From the NCBI RefSeq assembly GCF_003863365.1, contig NZ_RQXT01000002.1, positions 186,001-250,000 on the forward strand: 64,000 nt of DNA, read 5' to 3'. This stretch comes from Mesorhizobium tamadayense (GTDB taxonomy: Bacteria; Pseudomonadota; Alphaproteobacteria; Rhizobiales; Rhizobiaceae). The notes beneath the pieces are model-generated. The model searched no databases. It was not told the DNA's origin and saw only the letters and a list, made by a program, of their open reading frames with translations. Both the position numbers and the translations under genes were made by a program. This document shows, piece after piece, positions 17,784-25,976 of the stretch (its first letter is position 1; each line of letters opens with the position of its first letter).

Positions 17784-19112
17784 TTAGTCTATCGAGCGCA
17801 GGACATCCCGCACATGGTCGATCAGTTCGTTGATCTGGCCCTTGGTGATGATCAGCGGCGGCGACAGCGCGATGATGTCGCCGGTGGTGCGGATCAGCGC
17901 GCCGCGCTCGAACGCCTTGACGAAGGCCGAGAAGGCCCGCTTGGTCGGCTGACCGGCAATCGGCGACAGCTCGATCGCGCCGATAAGGCCGATATTGCGG
18001 ATGTCGATGACATGCGGCTCGCCCTTCAGCGAGTGGAGCGCGTCTTCCCAGTAAGGCGCAAGCTCCTCGCCGCGCGTGAGCAGGCCCTCGTCCCTGTAGG
18101 TGTCGAGCGTGCCCAGCGCCGCCGCGCAGGCGATCGGATTGCCCGAATAGGTATAGCCGTGGAAGAACTCGATCATGTGCTCCGGGCCGGTCATGAAGGC
18201 GTCGTGGATCTCCTTCTTGACGAACACCGCGCCCATCGGGATAACGCCGTTGGAGACGCCCTTGGCCGTCGTCATGATATCCGGCGTGACGCCGAAATAG
18301 TCCGCCGCGAACGGCGCGCCGAGGCGGCCGAAGCCGGTGATGACCTCGTCGAAGATCAAAAGGATGCCGTGCTTGGTGCAGATCTCGCGCAGCCTCTCGA
18401 GATAGCCCTTCGGCGGCAGGATGACGCCGGTCGAGCCCGCGACAGGCTCGACGATGACGGCCGCGATGGTCGATGCATCATGCAGGGTGACGAGGCGTTC
18501 GAGATCGTTCGCCAGTTCCGCGCCATGCTCCGGCACGCCCTTGGTGAAGGCGTTCTTCTCCGGCAGGTGCGTGTGCGGCAGATGGTCGACGCCGCCGAGC
18601 AGCGTGCCGAACATCTTACGATTGCTGACGATGCCGCCGACCGAGATGCCGCCGAAATTGACGCCATGATAGCCGCGCTCGCGGCCGATCAGGCGGGTGC
18701 GCGAGCCCTCGCCGCGAACACGGTGATAGGCGATCGCCATCTTGAGCGCGGTCTCGACCGATTCCGAACCGGAATTGGTGAAGAACACATGATCCATGCC
18801 CTTGGGCGCGATATCGACCAAGCGGTTCGCCAGCTCGAACACGATTGGATGGCCCATCTGGAAGGCCGGCGCATAGTCGAGTTCGGCTGCCTGGCTCTGG
18901 ATCGCCTCGGTGATCTTCGGCCGGCAGTGGCCGGCGTTCACGCACCAGAGGCCGGCGGTGCCGTCCAGCACCTTGCGGCCGTCGCTCGTCGTGTAGTGCA
19001 TGTCCTTGGCGGATACGAACATGCGCGGCGCCTGCTTGAACTGCCGGTTTGCCGTGAACGGCATCCAGAATGCGCTGAGATCGTTCGGCGTGACTTTCAG
19101 CCGGTTGGACAT
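17784..19112 (-). CDS. Class III aminotransferase, beta-alanine/omega-amino acid:pyruvate type
   Basis: This 442-residue PLP enzyme has the class III signature ILLIFDEVITGFGRLG with the PLP-contacting Asp. The Schiff-base lysine is in MTTAKGVSNGVIPMGAVF and the phosphate-cup motif is FFTNSGSESVETALKMA. The sequence closely follows the beta-alanine:pyruvate (omega-amino acid) aminotransferase group. In context it would convert beta-alanine from uracil to malonate semialdehyde. ATG 19112 is preferred; an in-frame TTG lies six bases upstream and AGGGGA could serve either. It is divergent from the RutR-like gene, with a RutR-like operator about 95 bp upstream. Confidence 0.9.
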   Translation of the reverse strand: MSNRLKVTPNDLSAFWMPFTANRQFKQAPRMFVSAKDMHYTTSDGRKVLDGTAGLWCVNAGHCRPKITEAIQSQAAELDYAPAFQMGHPIVFELANRLVDIAPKGMDHVFFTNSGSESVETALKMAIAYHRVRGEGSRTRLIGRERGYHGVNFGGISVGGIVSNRKMFGTLLGGVDHLPHTHLPEKNAFTKGVPEHGAELANDLERLVTLHDASTIAAVIVEPVAGSTGVILPPKGYLERLREICTKHGILLIFDEVITGFGRLGAPFAADYFGVTPDIMTTAKGVSNGVIPMGAVFVKKEIHDAFMTGPEHMIEFFHGYTYSGNPIACAAALGTLDTYRDEGLLTRGEELAPYWEDALHSLKGEPHVIDIRNIGLIGAIELSPIAGQPTKRAFSAFVKAFERGALIRTTGDIIALSPPLIITKGQINELIDHVRDVLRSID

Positions 19113-19205
19113 GACCAAGATTTCCCCTTGTAACCTGTTTCGGTGCGCTAACGCTTGGTCTTCCCAAGGCTTGGTCTTCGTTGCGTTTTCGTGCTACGCA
19201 AAATT

Positions 19206-19221
19206 TTGACCGGTTGGACAA
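19206..19221. promoter_or_regulatory. RutR-like operator
   Basis: TTGACCGGTTGGACAA matches 12 of the 14 defined positions of the published E. coli RutR site (TTGACCA, two free bases, TGGTCAA). It lies between the divergent aminotransferase (start 19112) and rutR-like (start 19355) genes, where it could control both. A direct repeat of GCTTGGTCTTC (19153 and 19169) lies nearer the aminotransferase. Confidence 0.65.
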
Positions 19222-19354
19222 ACGTTAGCACCGCCCTGTCGGCGGTCAAGGGACTACTAACGGAAATGCGGCATCGAAAGCGCGCTCCACGGCTCGGAGA
19301 AAAACTGGTCCAGAGGATTGGTCCAGAAAGCCCGCGCAACTGCGGCCGGCAGGG

Positions 19355-19993
19355 ATGACGGACACGATGGAAGGCTCCCCTCGCCGTACCCGCATCCAGC
19401 AGGAAAAGCGCGAGCTGATCCTGGAAGCCGCGCTCGAAGTCTTCTCCGCCAACGGTTTTCGCGGCTCGACGATCGACCAGATCGCCGAAGCCGCCGGCAT
19501 GTCGAAGCCGAACCTTCTCTATTACTTCCGCCGCAAGGAAGACATTCACGAGACGTTGATGCAGCGGCTGCTGGACACCTGGCTGGCGCCGCTCCGGGAA
19601 CTGGACGATATCGGCGACCCGCTGACCGAGCTCAGGAGCTACATCCGCCGCAAGCTCGAAATGGCGCGCGATTTTCCGCGCGAGAGCCGGCTGTTCGCCA
19701 ACGAGATCCTCCAGGGGGCGCCACGCATCATGCCGATGCTGGAAGGCGAATTGAAAACGCTGGTCGACGAGAAGGCTAACGTCGTCAAGGGCTGGATGCG
19801 CGCCGGCAAAATCGCCCGCACCGACCCCTGGCACCTGATCTTCTCGATCTGGGCGACGACGCAGCACTACGCCGATTTCGACGTCCAGGTCCGCGCCGTG
19901 CTCGGCCCCGACCGCGGCGGCGACGGCCGCTTCGAGGATGCGGCGCGTTTCCTCGAGCAACTGTTCCTTGAAGGGTTGAAGCCCAAGGAATAG
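19355..19993 (+). CDS. rutR: TetR-family regulator, RutR-like
   Basis: This 212-residue regulator has the length of E. coli RutR. The N-terminal helix-turn-helix runs through ANGFRGSTIDQIAEAAGMSK and continues as PNLLYYFRRKEDI. The ligand domain carries RutR-type stretches LFANEILQGAP, WATTQHYADFDVQV and RAVLG. RutR binds uracil or thymine and leaves DNA when they are present, relieving repression of pyrimidine catabolism. It is divergent from the pyrimidine genes, with a matching operator between. Two ATGs are possible (19355 and 19367); AGGG touches the first and is well spaced for the second, so the exact start is uncertain. Confidence 0.88.
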   Translation: MTDTMEGSPRRTRIQQEKRELILEAALEVFSANGFRGSTIDQIAEAAGMSKPNLLYYFRRKEDIHETLMQRLLDTWLAPLRELDDIGDPLTELRSYIRRKLEMARDFPRESRLFANEILQGAPRIMPMLEGELKTLVDEKANVVKGWMRAGKIARTDPWHLIFSIWATTQHYADFDVQVRAVLGPDRGGDGRFEDAARFLEQLFLEGLKPKE

Positions 19994-20060
19994 CGACAGC
20001 AGCGAAAGCTGGTAGCCGACATTCGTCGTTCGTTGGAGATTGGCCGAGGCCTCCCCAATG

Positions 20061-20240
20061 TCGTCATCCTTAGGCGTAGCGACGCGAAGCGGAGCGAAGA
20101 CCCGAGGATCCATGCCGTGTCGCCGGCCGAGGAATGCAGCGGAGCAGAATTCTGCACCGTTGCAGCGCGTCGAAGTCACGGCATGGATCCTGGGGTCTGC
20201 GCCGCGTCGCTTCGCTCCTTGCTCCGCCCCGGGATGACGA
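20061..20240. repeat. MITE-like inverted-repeat element, family 1, copy B
   Basis: This 180-bp element has the design of 12928-13150. The left arm runs from TCGTCATCC to GGATCCATGCCGTG, the right arm is the inverse (CACGGCATGGATCC to GGATGACGA), and the middle resembles copy A around TGCACCGTTGCAGCG. It sits in the 340-bp gap downstream of rutR and the convergent XRE regulator. Nothing else is seen in that gap. Confidence 0.85.
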
Positions 20241-20333
20241 AGTGACCGGCGCTTCAGCCAATCTCCACAGCGGCGCGATCTGCCAGCGCAAAGGCCTCCG
20301 ACCTGTCAACCCTACAAGGGCCACCAACCATCC

Positions 20334-21206
20334 TCACGCGCTGCGCCGCGCGGTCGGCTGCGCTTCGAGCAGCTTCCGCAGCTTGGCGATCGAGTTCTGC
20401 TCAGGCAACGGCGTGTAGACGATCAGCCGCATGTCCGAGCCGTCGTCGATCGACAGGCTCATATGCTCGAAGGCCATCGCGCCGGCGGTGGGATGCCGGA
20501 CGTGCTTCACCCCCGTCAGCCTTCGCGCCACGTCCCGCCGCGGCCACCAATCGCGGAACTCCGGGCTTGAACGCATCATGAGCGCGATCAATCGCTCGAA
20601 ATCCGGATCGCCGACATATCTGGCGCTCTCGGCGCGAAACGACGCGAGCACCACGCGGGCCAACTCTTCCCAGTCGACCAGTAGCCGGCGGTGGTGTGGG
20701 CTGGTGAACACCAGATGGACGATGTTGCGGGCATCGCCCTCCAGCAGGCCATAATCGCCGAACACGGCCGCCGCCGCATCGTTCCAGGCCAACACGTCCC
20801 AGCGCCGGCCGACCACATAGGCCGGCTGCAGGACGAGGCTCTCAAGCATATGCAACAGCGTTCCATCGACCTTTTCGGGTGCCGCCGCGCGCCGCTCGGG
20901 CTGCTGTCGGCCGGCGAGGATGAACAGATGCCGCTTTTCGACCGCGTCGAGGCGCAACGCTTCGCAGAGCGCCGAAAGCACTTCCACCGAAGGCCGCACG
21001 TCCCTGCCCTGCTCCAGCCAGGTGTACCAGGTGGTGCCGACGCCGGCGATCATCGCCACCTCCTCGCGCCTGAGGCCCGGCGTGCGCCGCCTGGCACCGG
21101 TCGCAATGCCGATGTCCGCAGGCGACAGCCTTTCGCGGCGCGAGCGCAGGAAGGCACCGAGCTCGCGGCGGCGGCTGTCGTCGGGGGAATGGGTCACTGC
21201 ATCCAT
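20334..21206 (-). CDS. XRE-family regulator with MmyB-like ligand domain
   Basis: This 290-residue protein has an N-terminal helix-turn-helix (about residues 15-75: LGAFLRSRRERLSPADIG, then RTPGLRREEVAMIAGV and TWYTWLEQGR). A C-terminal PAS-like MmyB domain (about 105-275) includes LAWNDAAAAVFGDY and FEHMSLSIDDG. Such proteins are widespread and often control an adjacent short-chain dehydrogenase, as here. ATG 21206 has no ribosome-binding site and lies six bases after a TATAAT, so the mRNA is probably leaderless. It is divergent from the two SDR genes and is likely their regulator. Confidence 0.88.
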   Translation of the reverse strand: MDAVTHSPDDSRRRELGAFLRSRRERLSPADIGIATGARRRTPGLRREEVAMIAGVGTTWYTWLEQGRDVRPSVEVLSALCEALRLDAVEKRHLFILAGRQQPERRAAAPEKVDGTLLHMLESLVLQPAYVVGRRWDVLAWNDAAAAVFGDYGLLEGDARNIVHLVFTSPHHRRLLVDWEELARVVLASFRAESARYVGDPDFERLIALMMRSSPEFRDWWPRRDVARRLTGVKHVRHPTAGAMAFEHMSLSIDDGSDMRLIVYTPLPEQNSIAKLRKLLEAQPTARRSA

Positions 21207-21231
21207 AAATCTATTATAGCAGTATCGATAC
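21206..21231 (-). promoter_or_regulatory. Extended -10 promoter and palindrome for a leaderless regulator mRNA
   Basis: On the minus strand TGCTATAAT ends at 21213, followed by AGATTT and then the ATG at 21206. Transcription starting about 7 nt after the -10 box would begin at the start codon. The perfect palindrome GTATCGATAC (21222-21231) lies directly upstream, where bound regulator would block RNA polymerase. Confidence 0.55.
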
Positions 21232-21308
21232 CAGGATAAAGTTAGAACTGTTTGCGGCGCGCGTCGTGCCCCATCTTGCGTCCAGAGCAGCATAAGGAGG
21301 CTCTGAAC

Positions 21309-22154
21309 ATGGAACTCAAGAACAAGACCGTTCTCGTCACCGGCTCGACCGACGGCGTCGGCCGCGTGGTCGCCGAGAGACTCGGCGCCGCTGGCGCCCG
21401 CGTGCTGGTGCATGGCCGCGACGAAGGGCGCACCAAAGCAACAGTCGCCGCCATCGAAGCAACGGTCGGCAAGGCCGAATTTCTCATCGCCGACCTCGCT
21501 TCGCTCGCTGAAGTGCGCCGCCTCGCCGAAACCGTCCGCGCAAGGACCGACCGGCTCGACATATTGATCAATAATGCCGGTGTCGGCACCGGCGGCCAGG
21601 GCGCGAAACGGCAAGTCAGCGCCGACGGCTATGAGCTGCGCTTCGCCGTCAACTATCTGGCCGGCTTCCTGCTGACGTCGGAGCTGCTGCCCCTGCTCAA
21701 GGCAAGCGCGCCGGCGCGCATCGTCAATGTAGCCTCGGCCGGCCAGCAGGCGATCGACTTCGACGATGTCATGCTGACCAGCGGCTATAGCGGCGTGCGC
21801 GCTTACTGCCAGAGCAAGCTGGCGCAGATCCTGTTCACCATCGATCTGGCCGAACAGCTCAAAGGCACCGGCGTCACCGTCAATGCGCTCCATCCGGCGA
21901 GCTACATGGACACGACCATGGTCAGGCAGGCCGGCGTCACGCCATGGAGTTCGGTCGAGACCGGCGCCGACGCCACTCTCAACCTCGCGGCATCGCCGGC
22001 GCTTGAAGGCCGCAGCGGTCTCTATTTCGACGGCCAGCGTGAATCGCGCGCCGACGCCCAAGCCTATGACGAAAGCGCCCGCAGCCGGTTGCGGGATCTC
22101 AGTCTCGAACTGACCGGCCATCCATCCTCGACATCCAGGGAACAGCATTCATGA
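21309..22154 (+). CDS. Short-chain dehydrogenase/reductase
   Basis: This 281-residue classical SDR is of the retinol-dehydrogenase-like type. The cofactor motif is TGSTDGVGRVVAERLG, followed by LDILINNAGVG. The catalytic serine is in IVNVASAGQQ and the Tyr/Lys pair in AYCQSKLAQ (Tyr166, Lys170). A strong ribosome-binding site AAGGAGG precedes ATG 21309. The stop overlaps the next SDR start (ATGA, 22151-22154). Substrate unknown; control by the divergent XRE regulator is inferred from position. Confidence 0.9.
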   Translation: MELKNKTVLVTGSTDGVGRVVAERLGAAGARVLVHGRDEGRTKATVAAIEATVGKAEFLIADLASLAEVRRLAETVRARTDRLDILINNAGVGTGGQGAKRQVSADGYELRFAVNYLAGFLLTSELLPLLKASAPARIVNVASAGQQAIDFDDVMLTSGYSGVRAYCQSKLAQILFTIDLAEQLKGTGVTVNALHPASYMDTTMVRQAGVTPWSSVETGADATLNLAASPALEGRSGLYFDGQRESRADAQAYDESARSRLRDLSLELTGHPSSTSREQHS

Positions 22155-22873
22155 GCGAGAATATCGAACACTGCGTGATCATCGGCGGCTCGTCGGGCAT
22201 CGGCCTTGCCACGGCCAAACGGCTGGTCAGCCCCACGATGAAAGTGACGATCACCGGCCGCAACGAGGAGAAGCTCAAAGGCGCCTGGAAAAGCCTTGGC
22301 GGCACCGTCGGCAAGGCCGCATTCGATGCGGCCAAGCCGGAGGAGGCGAGGCATTTCTTCGACAGCCTCGGGCCGTTCGATCACCTCGTTCTGGCGGCAA
22401 GCGGCGGCAAGGGATTGGGACCGTTCGCGACCCTCGACCTCGCCGACATCGGCGGCGGCGTCGACGAGAAGGTCCGGCCGCAGTTGGCCTGCCTGCAGGC
22501 GGCCCTGCCGACCTTGAACCGGAGCGGATCGGTCACGTTCATTTCGGCCGTGTCAGCGCAGATCGCCGCGCCCGGCATTGCCGGCATCGGCGCCATCAAC
22601 GGCATGCTTCTCACCGTGGCGCCGATCCTGGCCGTCGAATTGAAGCCGCTGCGCATCAACGTCGTGGCGCCCGGCATCATCGATACGCCCTGGTGGGACT
22701 TCTTGCCGGACGAGCAGCGGCAGGCGGTCTTTGCCGAATATGCCGGCAAGACGCCTGTCGGCCGCATCGGCCGCGCCGAGGACGTCGCCGACGCGATCGC
22801 CTTCCTGGTCGCCAACGGCTTCATGACCGGCCAGGTGCTGACCTGCGACGGCGGCCTGCGCTTTGCCGCCTGA
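22151..22873 (+). CDS. SDR-family protein lacking the YxxxK pair
   Basis: This 240-residue Rossmann protein has a good cofactor motif (IIGGSSGIGLATAKRL) and a standard SDR C-terminus (INVVAPGIIDTPWWD, GRAEDVADAIAFL). In the active-site region, ISAVSAQIAAPGIAGIGAI aligns to the usual Ser/Tyr/Lys stretch. The catalytic Tyr and Lys positions hold Ile and Asn there. It may use a different mechanism, bind cofactor without catalysis, or act with its coupled partner. It overlaps the preceding SDR by four bases, so the two are made together. Confidence 0.85.
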   Translation: MSENIEHCVIIGGSSGIGLATAKRLVSPTMKVTITGRNEEKLKGAWKSLGGTVGKAAFDAAKPEEARHFFDSLGPFDHLVLAASGGKGLGPFATLDLADIGGGVDEKVRPQLACLQAALPTLNRSGSVTFISAVSAQIAAPGIAGIGAINGMLLTVAPILAVELKPLRINVVAPGIIDTPWWDFLPDEQRQAVFAEYAGKTPVGRIGRAEDVADAIAFLVANGFMTGQVLTCDGGLRFAA

Positions 22874-22900
22874 GCGGCGAATAGATCTGCAGCGAATAGA

Positions 22901-23395
22901 TCAACTGGAAATGAGGCCGGGCAAGAAGGCGAGTACCATCAGCCCGGCGACAACGGCATACCAGACAAGAAGGTGGACCGCCTTCATCAGCGGGCGGCCC
23001 ACTTCGCGTGCCCGCTTCGGGCGAAAGGGATCATACATCACCTCGACCGGTGCGCCGACGTTCCTGGTCGTTCTGTTGACCGGCAGATGCGACTCGAAGC
23101 TCCACGTCTTGCCCAGCCTATCAGCGAACTCGATGATCGGCGTATCGGGTCCGTCGCTCGACTTGTCGATGCGGACCACCTTGCCGGTGGCAAGGACGCC
23201 GCGTCGCCTGAGCACGATGTCGCCATAGGTCTGCATCGCGACGAGCGCCAGGAAGAAGACGCCACACAGGAAGCACCATATCTGAATGTCGCTCGGATGG
23301 CCGCCAAGGGCTTGGGCAACAGCCCGGAACGGAAACAGCGCCTGATGGAAGGCTTCCGAATTGCGTACCCAGAATGCAGTCCAGCTTTGCCCCAT
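22901..23395 (-). CDS. DUF3592 membrane protein
   Basis: This 164-residue protein has a hydrophobic helix near residues 38-58 (IWCFLCGVFFLALVAMQ) and another near the C-terminus (LLVWYAVVAGLMVLAFLPGL). Between them is the DUF3592 domain, with GVLATGKVVRIDK and VEVMYDPFRPKRA. DUF3592 proteins are small membrane proteins with no established function. It is convergent with the SDR pair, 27 bp away. ATG 23395 is the only sensible start; no clear ribosome-binding site is seen. Confidence 0.78.
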   Translation of the reverse strand: MGQSWTAFWVRNSEAFHQALFPFRAVAQALGGHPSDIQIWCFLCGVFFLALVAMQTYGDIVLRRRGVLATGKVVRIDKSSDGPDTPIIEFADRLGKTWSFESHLPVNRTTRNVGAPVEVMYDPFRPKRAREVGRPLMKAVHLLVWYAVVAGLMVLAFLPGLISS

Positions 23396-23539
23396 GAACG
23401 CTCCGACGGGCGAACCTGCATTTGCTAATACGGGACAATCGCGACGGAGCGATTAACGCGCGGCCGTCAATTGCGCGGAATCCGCGGACTGCGTCAGACG
23501 GCGCGGGCCTCTGGCAGACCCGCGCCGCCCGATGAACGA

Positions 23540-24001
23540 TCACGCAGCCTTGGCGGCCGGCATCGGGTGGATGGCGTGGAAGGACACGCAGAGCCGGTTC
23601 CAGGTGTTGATCATGCCGATCGCCACCGTCAGCTTGACCAGCTCCTCTTCCGAGAAATGCTCCAGTGTCCTGGCATAGAGATCGTCCGTAACGCCGTTAT
23701 CGGAGATGTTCGTCACCTTCTCGGTCCAGCCGAGCGCGGCGCGCTCGCGCTCGGAAAACAGCGGCGATTCCTTCCAGGCGGCGACCAGATAGAGCCGGGT
23801 CTCGGTCTCGCCGTCGCGCCGCGCCTCACGGCTGTGCATCTCGACGCAATAGGAGCAGCCATTGATCTGCGAGGCCCTGAGCTTGACGAGGTGCATCAGG
23901 CCTTCCTCCAACCCGCACTCCTCCACCGTCTTGTTGAGCGCCGACACCGCCTTCATGATCTCCGGCGCCTTCGCGAAGAACTGCAGCCTCTGTTTCATCA
24001 T
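23540..24001 (-). CDS. Carboxymuconolactone decarboxylase/AhpD-family protein
   Basis: This 153-residue all-helical protein has the AhpD-type redox motif as GCSYCVEMHSREA (CxxC followed by His), preceded by LVKLRASQI. This subgroup, often called alkylhydroperoxidase AhpD-core, is thought to reduce peroxides or handle reactive electrophiles through the CxxC pair. It begins 10 bp after the Rrf2 regulator stop on the same strand, so the two form an operon and the regulator probably senses the stress this enzyme relieves. Two ATGs are adjacent (24001 and 23998); AAAGGG serves either. Confidence 0.87.
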   Translation of the reverse strand: MMKQRLQFFAKAPEIMKAVSALNKTVEECGLEEGLMHLVKLRASQINGCSYCVEMHSREARRDGETETRLYLVAAWKESPLFSERERAALGWTEKVTNISDNGVTDDLYARTLEHFSEEELVKLTVAIGMINTWNRLCVSFHAIHPMPAAKAA

Positions 24002-24011
24002 CTTTTCCCTT

Positions 24012-24542
24012 TCACGCTTTGCTAGGTTGAGCGGGGCTCGGTTGAACTTTCTGTGGCCGCTGGTGGCGTTCGACGAAGGCGCAGTTCACGGCGATCGAGC
24101 GAGGATCGGCGTCGCTCTGATAGGCAGCGACGATGTCGGAGAGCTTTGCTTCGGCGAGCGCCGCACGATAGGCGCGCTCCGCCTTCAGCATTGCGACATT
24201 GATGCCGCACGGCTGCACATAGGCCGAGGCATCGAGCTTGACCGGGCCGCGCTGGCGGATCTCACCACAGCGGAAGGCAGGCTCTCTGCCCTCGACCGCA
24301 AGCACGATGTCGAGCAGCGTGATGCGCTCGGCCGGCCGCGCCAGCCGGTAGCCGCCGGCAGGTCCCGGCACCGATTCCAGGATGCGTGCCGTCGTAAGCT
24401 GATTGAGATGTTTCAAGAGATAGCTCGGCGACAGGCCGAAGGCCTCTGCCATGGCGGCGCCCGATATGGTGCTGTTGCCGTCGACGCCGGCAAGCATGGC
24501 GGCGCAGTGGATCGCCGCTTCGACGCCCTCTCCAAGCTTCAT
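24012..24542 (-). CDS. Rrf2-family transcriptional regulator
   Basis: This 176-residue winged-helix regulator has Rrf2 hallmarks: AIHCAAMLAG, AEAFGLSPSYLLKHLNQL for DNA recognition, and GPAGGYRLARPAERITLLDI. Three cysteines follow (FRCGE, QPCGI, VNCAF), but their spacing differs from the cluster-binding trio of IscR or NsrR, so a Fe-S cofactor is uncertain. GGAG precedes ATG 24542. It leads an operon with the AhpD-like gene. Upstream is the terminator of preTA, so its own promoter must lie in the AT-rich 24543-24606. Confidence 0.87.
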   Translation of the reverse strand: MKLGEGVEAAIHCAAMLAGVDGNSTISGAAMAEAFGLSPSYLLKHLNQLTTARILESVPGPAGGYRLARPAERITLLDIVLAVEGREPAFRCGEIRQRGPVKLDASAYVQPCGINVAMLKAERAYRAALAEAKLSDIVAAYQSDADPRSIAVNCAFVERHQRPQKVQPSPAQPSKA

Positions 24543-24606
24543 GGCTCGTCACTCCTATTCGTAGATATTTTGTATCATGGATATTTCTTATCTGCAATAC
24601 CAGAAT

Positions 24607-24638
24607 AAAAAAACGGCGCCCGAGGACGCCGCTTTTTT
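24607..24638 (-). terminator. Rho-independent terminator of preT-preA
   Basis: Stem CGGCG/CGCCG with an 8-nt loop has six T residues on one side and seven on the other, so it can work in both directions. On the minus strand it lies about 20 bp after the preA stop and runs into TTTTTTT. Confidence 0.85.
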
Positions 24639-24656
24639 GGCTCGAACGCCTGCCCC

Positions 24657-25976
24657 TTACTCCGCCGCCACTTTGGCCATCGGGTTGTTCGGGTGCGTCG
24701 TCCAGTTGGCGTAGATCGGCGACACCGGCTTGCCGGTGCGCTGGTCCATCGCGCCGGCCGCCAGCGGCTCCATCGTGATGCAGCCTTCCACTGGGCAGAC
24801 ATTGACGCAGAGATTGCAGCCGACGCATTCGGCCTCGATCACCTCGAAATGCCTCAAGCCGTCGACCATGCTGGTGATCGCCTGGTGCGAGGTGTCCTCG
24901 CAGGCGATATGGCAGCGGCCGCATTTGATGCAGGCGTCCTGGTCGATATGCGCCTTGGCGACATAGTTGAGGTTGAGATACTGCCAGTCGGTGACGTTGG
25001 GCGTGGCGCGGCCGACGATGTCGGAGAGCGAGGCGTGGCCCTTCTCGTCCATCCAGTTCTCCAGCCCCGCGATCATCTCCTGCACGATCTTGAAGCCGTA
25101 GGTCATCGCCGCCGTGCAGACCTGCACGTTACCGGCCCCGAGCGCCATGAATTCGGCGGCGTCGCGCCAGGTGGTGATGCCGCCGATGCCGGAGATCGGC
25201 AGGCCGCGGGTTTCGGGATCGCGCGCGATCTCGGCCACCATGTTCATCGCGATCGGCTTCACTGCCGGGCCGCAATAGCCGCCATGCGAGCCCTTGCCGT
25301 CGATGGTCGGCTGCGGCGCGAAACTGTCGAGATCGACGCCGGTGATCGAGTTGATCGTGTTGATCAGCGACACCGCGTCGGTGCCACCGGCATGCGCCGC
25401 CCGCGCGGGCTTGCGGATGTCGGTGATGTTGGGCGTCAGCTTGGTGATAACGGGCATGCGCGTGTACTGCTTGCACCAGCGCACCACCATTTCGATATAT
25501 TCCGGCACCTGGCCGACCGCCGAGCCCATGCCGCGCTCGCTCATGCCGTGCGGGCAGCCGAAATTGAGCTCGATGCCGTCGGCGCCGGTCTCCTCGACCA
25601 GCGGCAGGATCGCCTTCCAGCTTTCTTCGTCGCAAGGCACCATGATTGAGGCGACAAGCGCCCGATCCGGCCAGTTCATCTTCACCTGCTTCATCTCGCG
25701 CAGGTTGGTCTGCAGGTCACGGTCGGTGATGAGCTCGATGTTGTTCAAGCCGAGCAGGCGGCGGTCGGCGCCCCAGATCGCGCCGTAGCGCGGGCCGTTG
25801 ACGTTGACGACCGGCGGCCCCTCTTCGCCCAGCGTCTTCCAGACCACGCCGCCCCAGCCGGCCTTGAAGGCGCGCTCGACATTATAGGCCTTGTCGGTCG
25901 GCGGCGCCGACGCCAGCCAGAACGGATTGGGCGATTTGATGCCGACGAAATTGTTGCGGATGTCTGCCATGCTCAT
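24657..25976 (-). CDS. preA: NAD-dependent dihydropyrimidine dehydrogenase subunit PreA
   Basis: This 439-residue protein has an FMN-binding dihydroorotate-dehydrogenase-like barrel (residues about 5-320). A C-terminal ferredoxin domain carries two 4Fe-4S motifs, CIKCGRCHIAC and CVGCNLCVNVCP. It reduces uracil and thymine at C5-C6 with electrons from PreT. The catalytic loop reads CPHGMSERGMGSAVGQ; where mammalian DPD has its proton-donating Cys (ACGQ), this has Val154. ATG 25976 overlaps the preT stop (ATGA), so subunits are translationally coupled. It supplies the first step of the pathway whose later steps are encoded at 14.9-19.1 kb. Confidence 0.93.
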   Translation of the reverse strand: MSMADIRNNFVGIKSPNPFWLASAPPTDKAYNVERAFKAGWGGVVWKTLGEEGPPVVNVNGPRYGAIWGADRRLLGLNNIELITDRDLQTNLREMKQVKMNWPDRALVASIMVPCDEESWKAILPLVEETGADGIELNFGCPHGMSERGMGSAVGQVPEYIEMVVRWCKQYTRMPVITKLTPNITDIRKPARAAHAGGTDAVSLINTINSITGVDLDSFAPQPTIDGKGSHGGYCGPAVKPIAMNMVAEIARDPETRGLPISGIGGITTWRDAAEFMALGAGNVQVCTAAMTYGFKIVQEMIAGLENWMDEKGHASLSDIVGRATPNVTDWQYLNLNYVAKAHIDQDACIKCGRCHIACEDTSHQAITSMVDGLRHFEVIEAECVGCNLCVNVCPVEGCITMEPLAAGAMDQRTGKPVSPIYANWTTHPNNPMAKVAAE

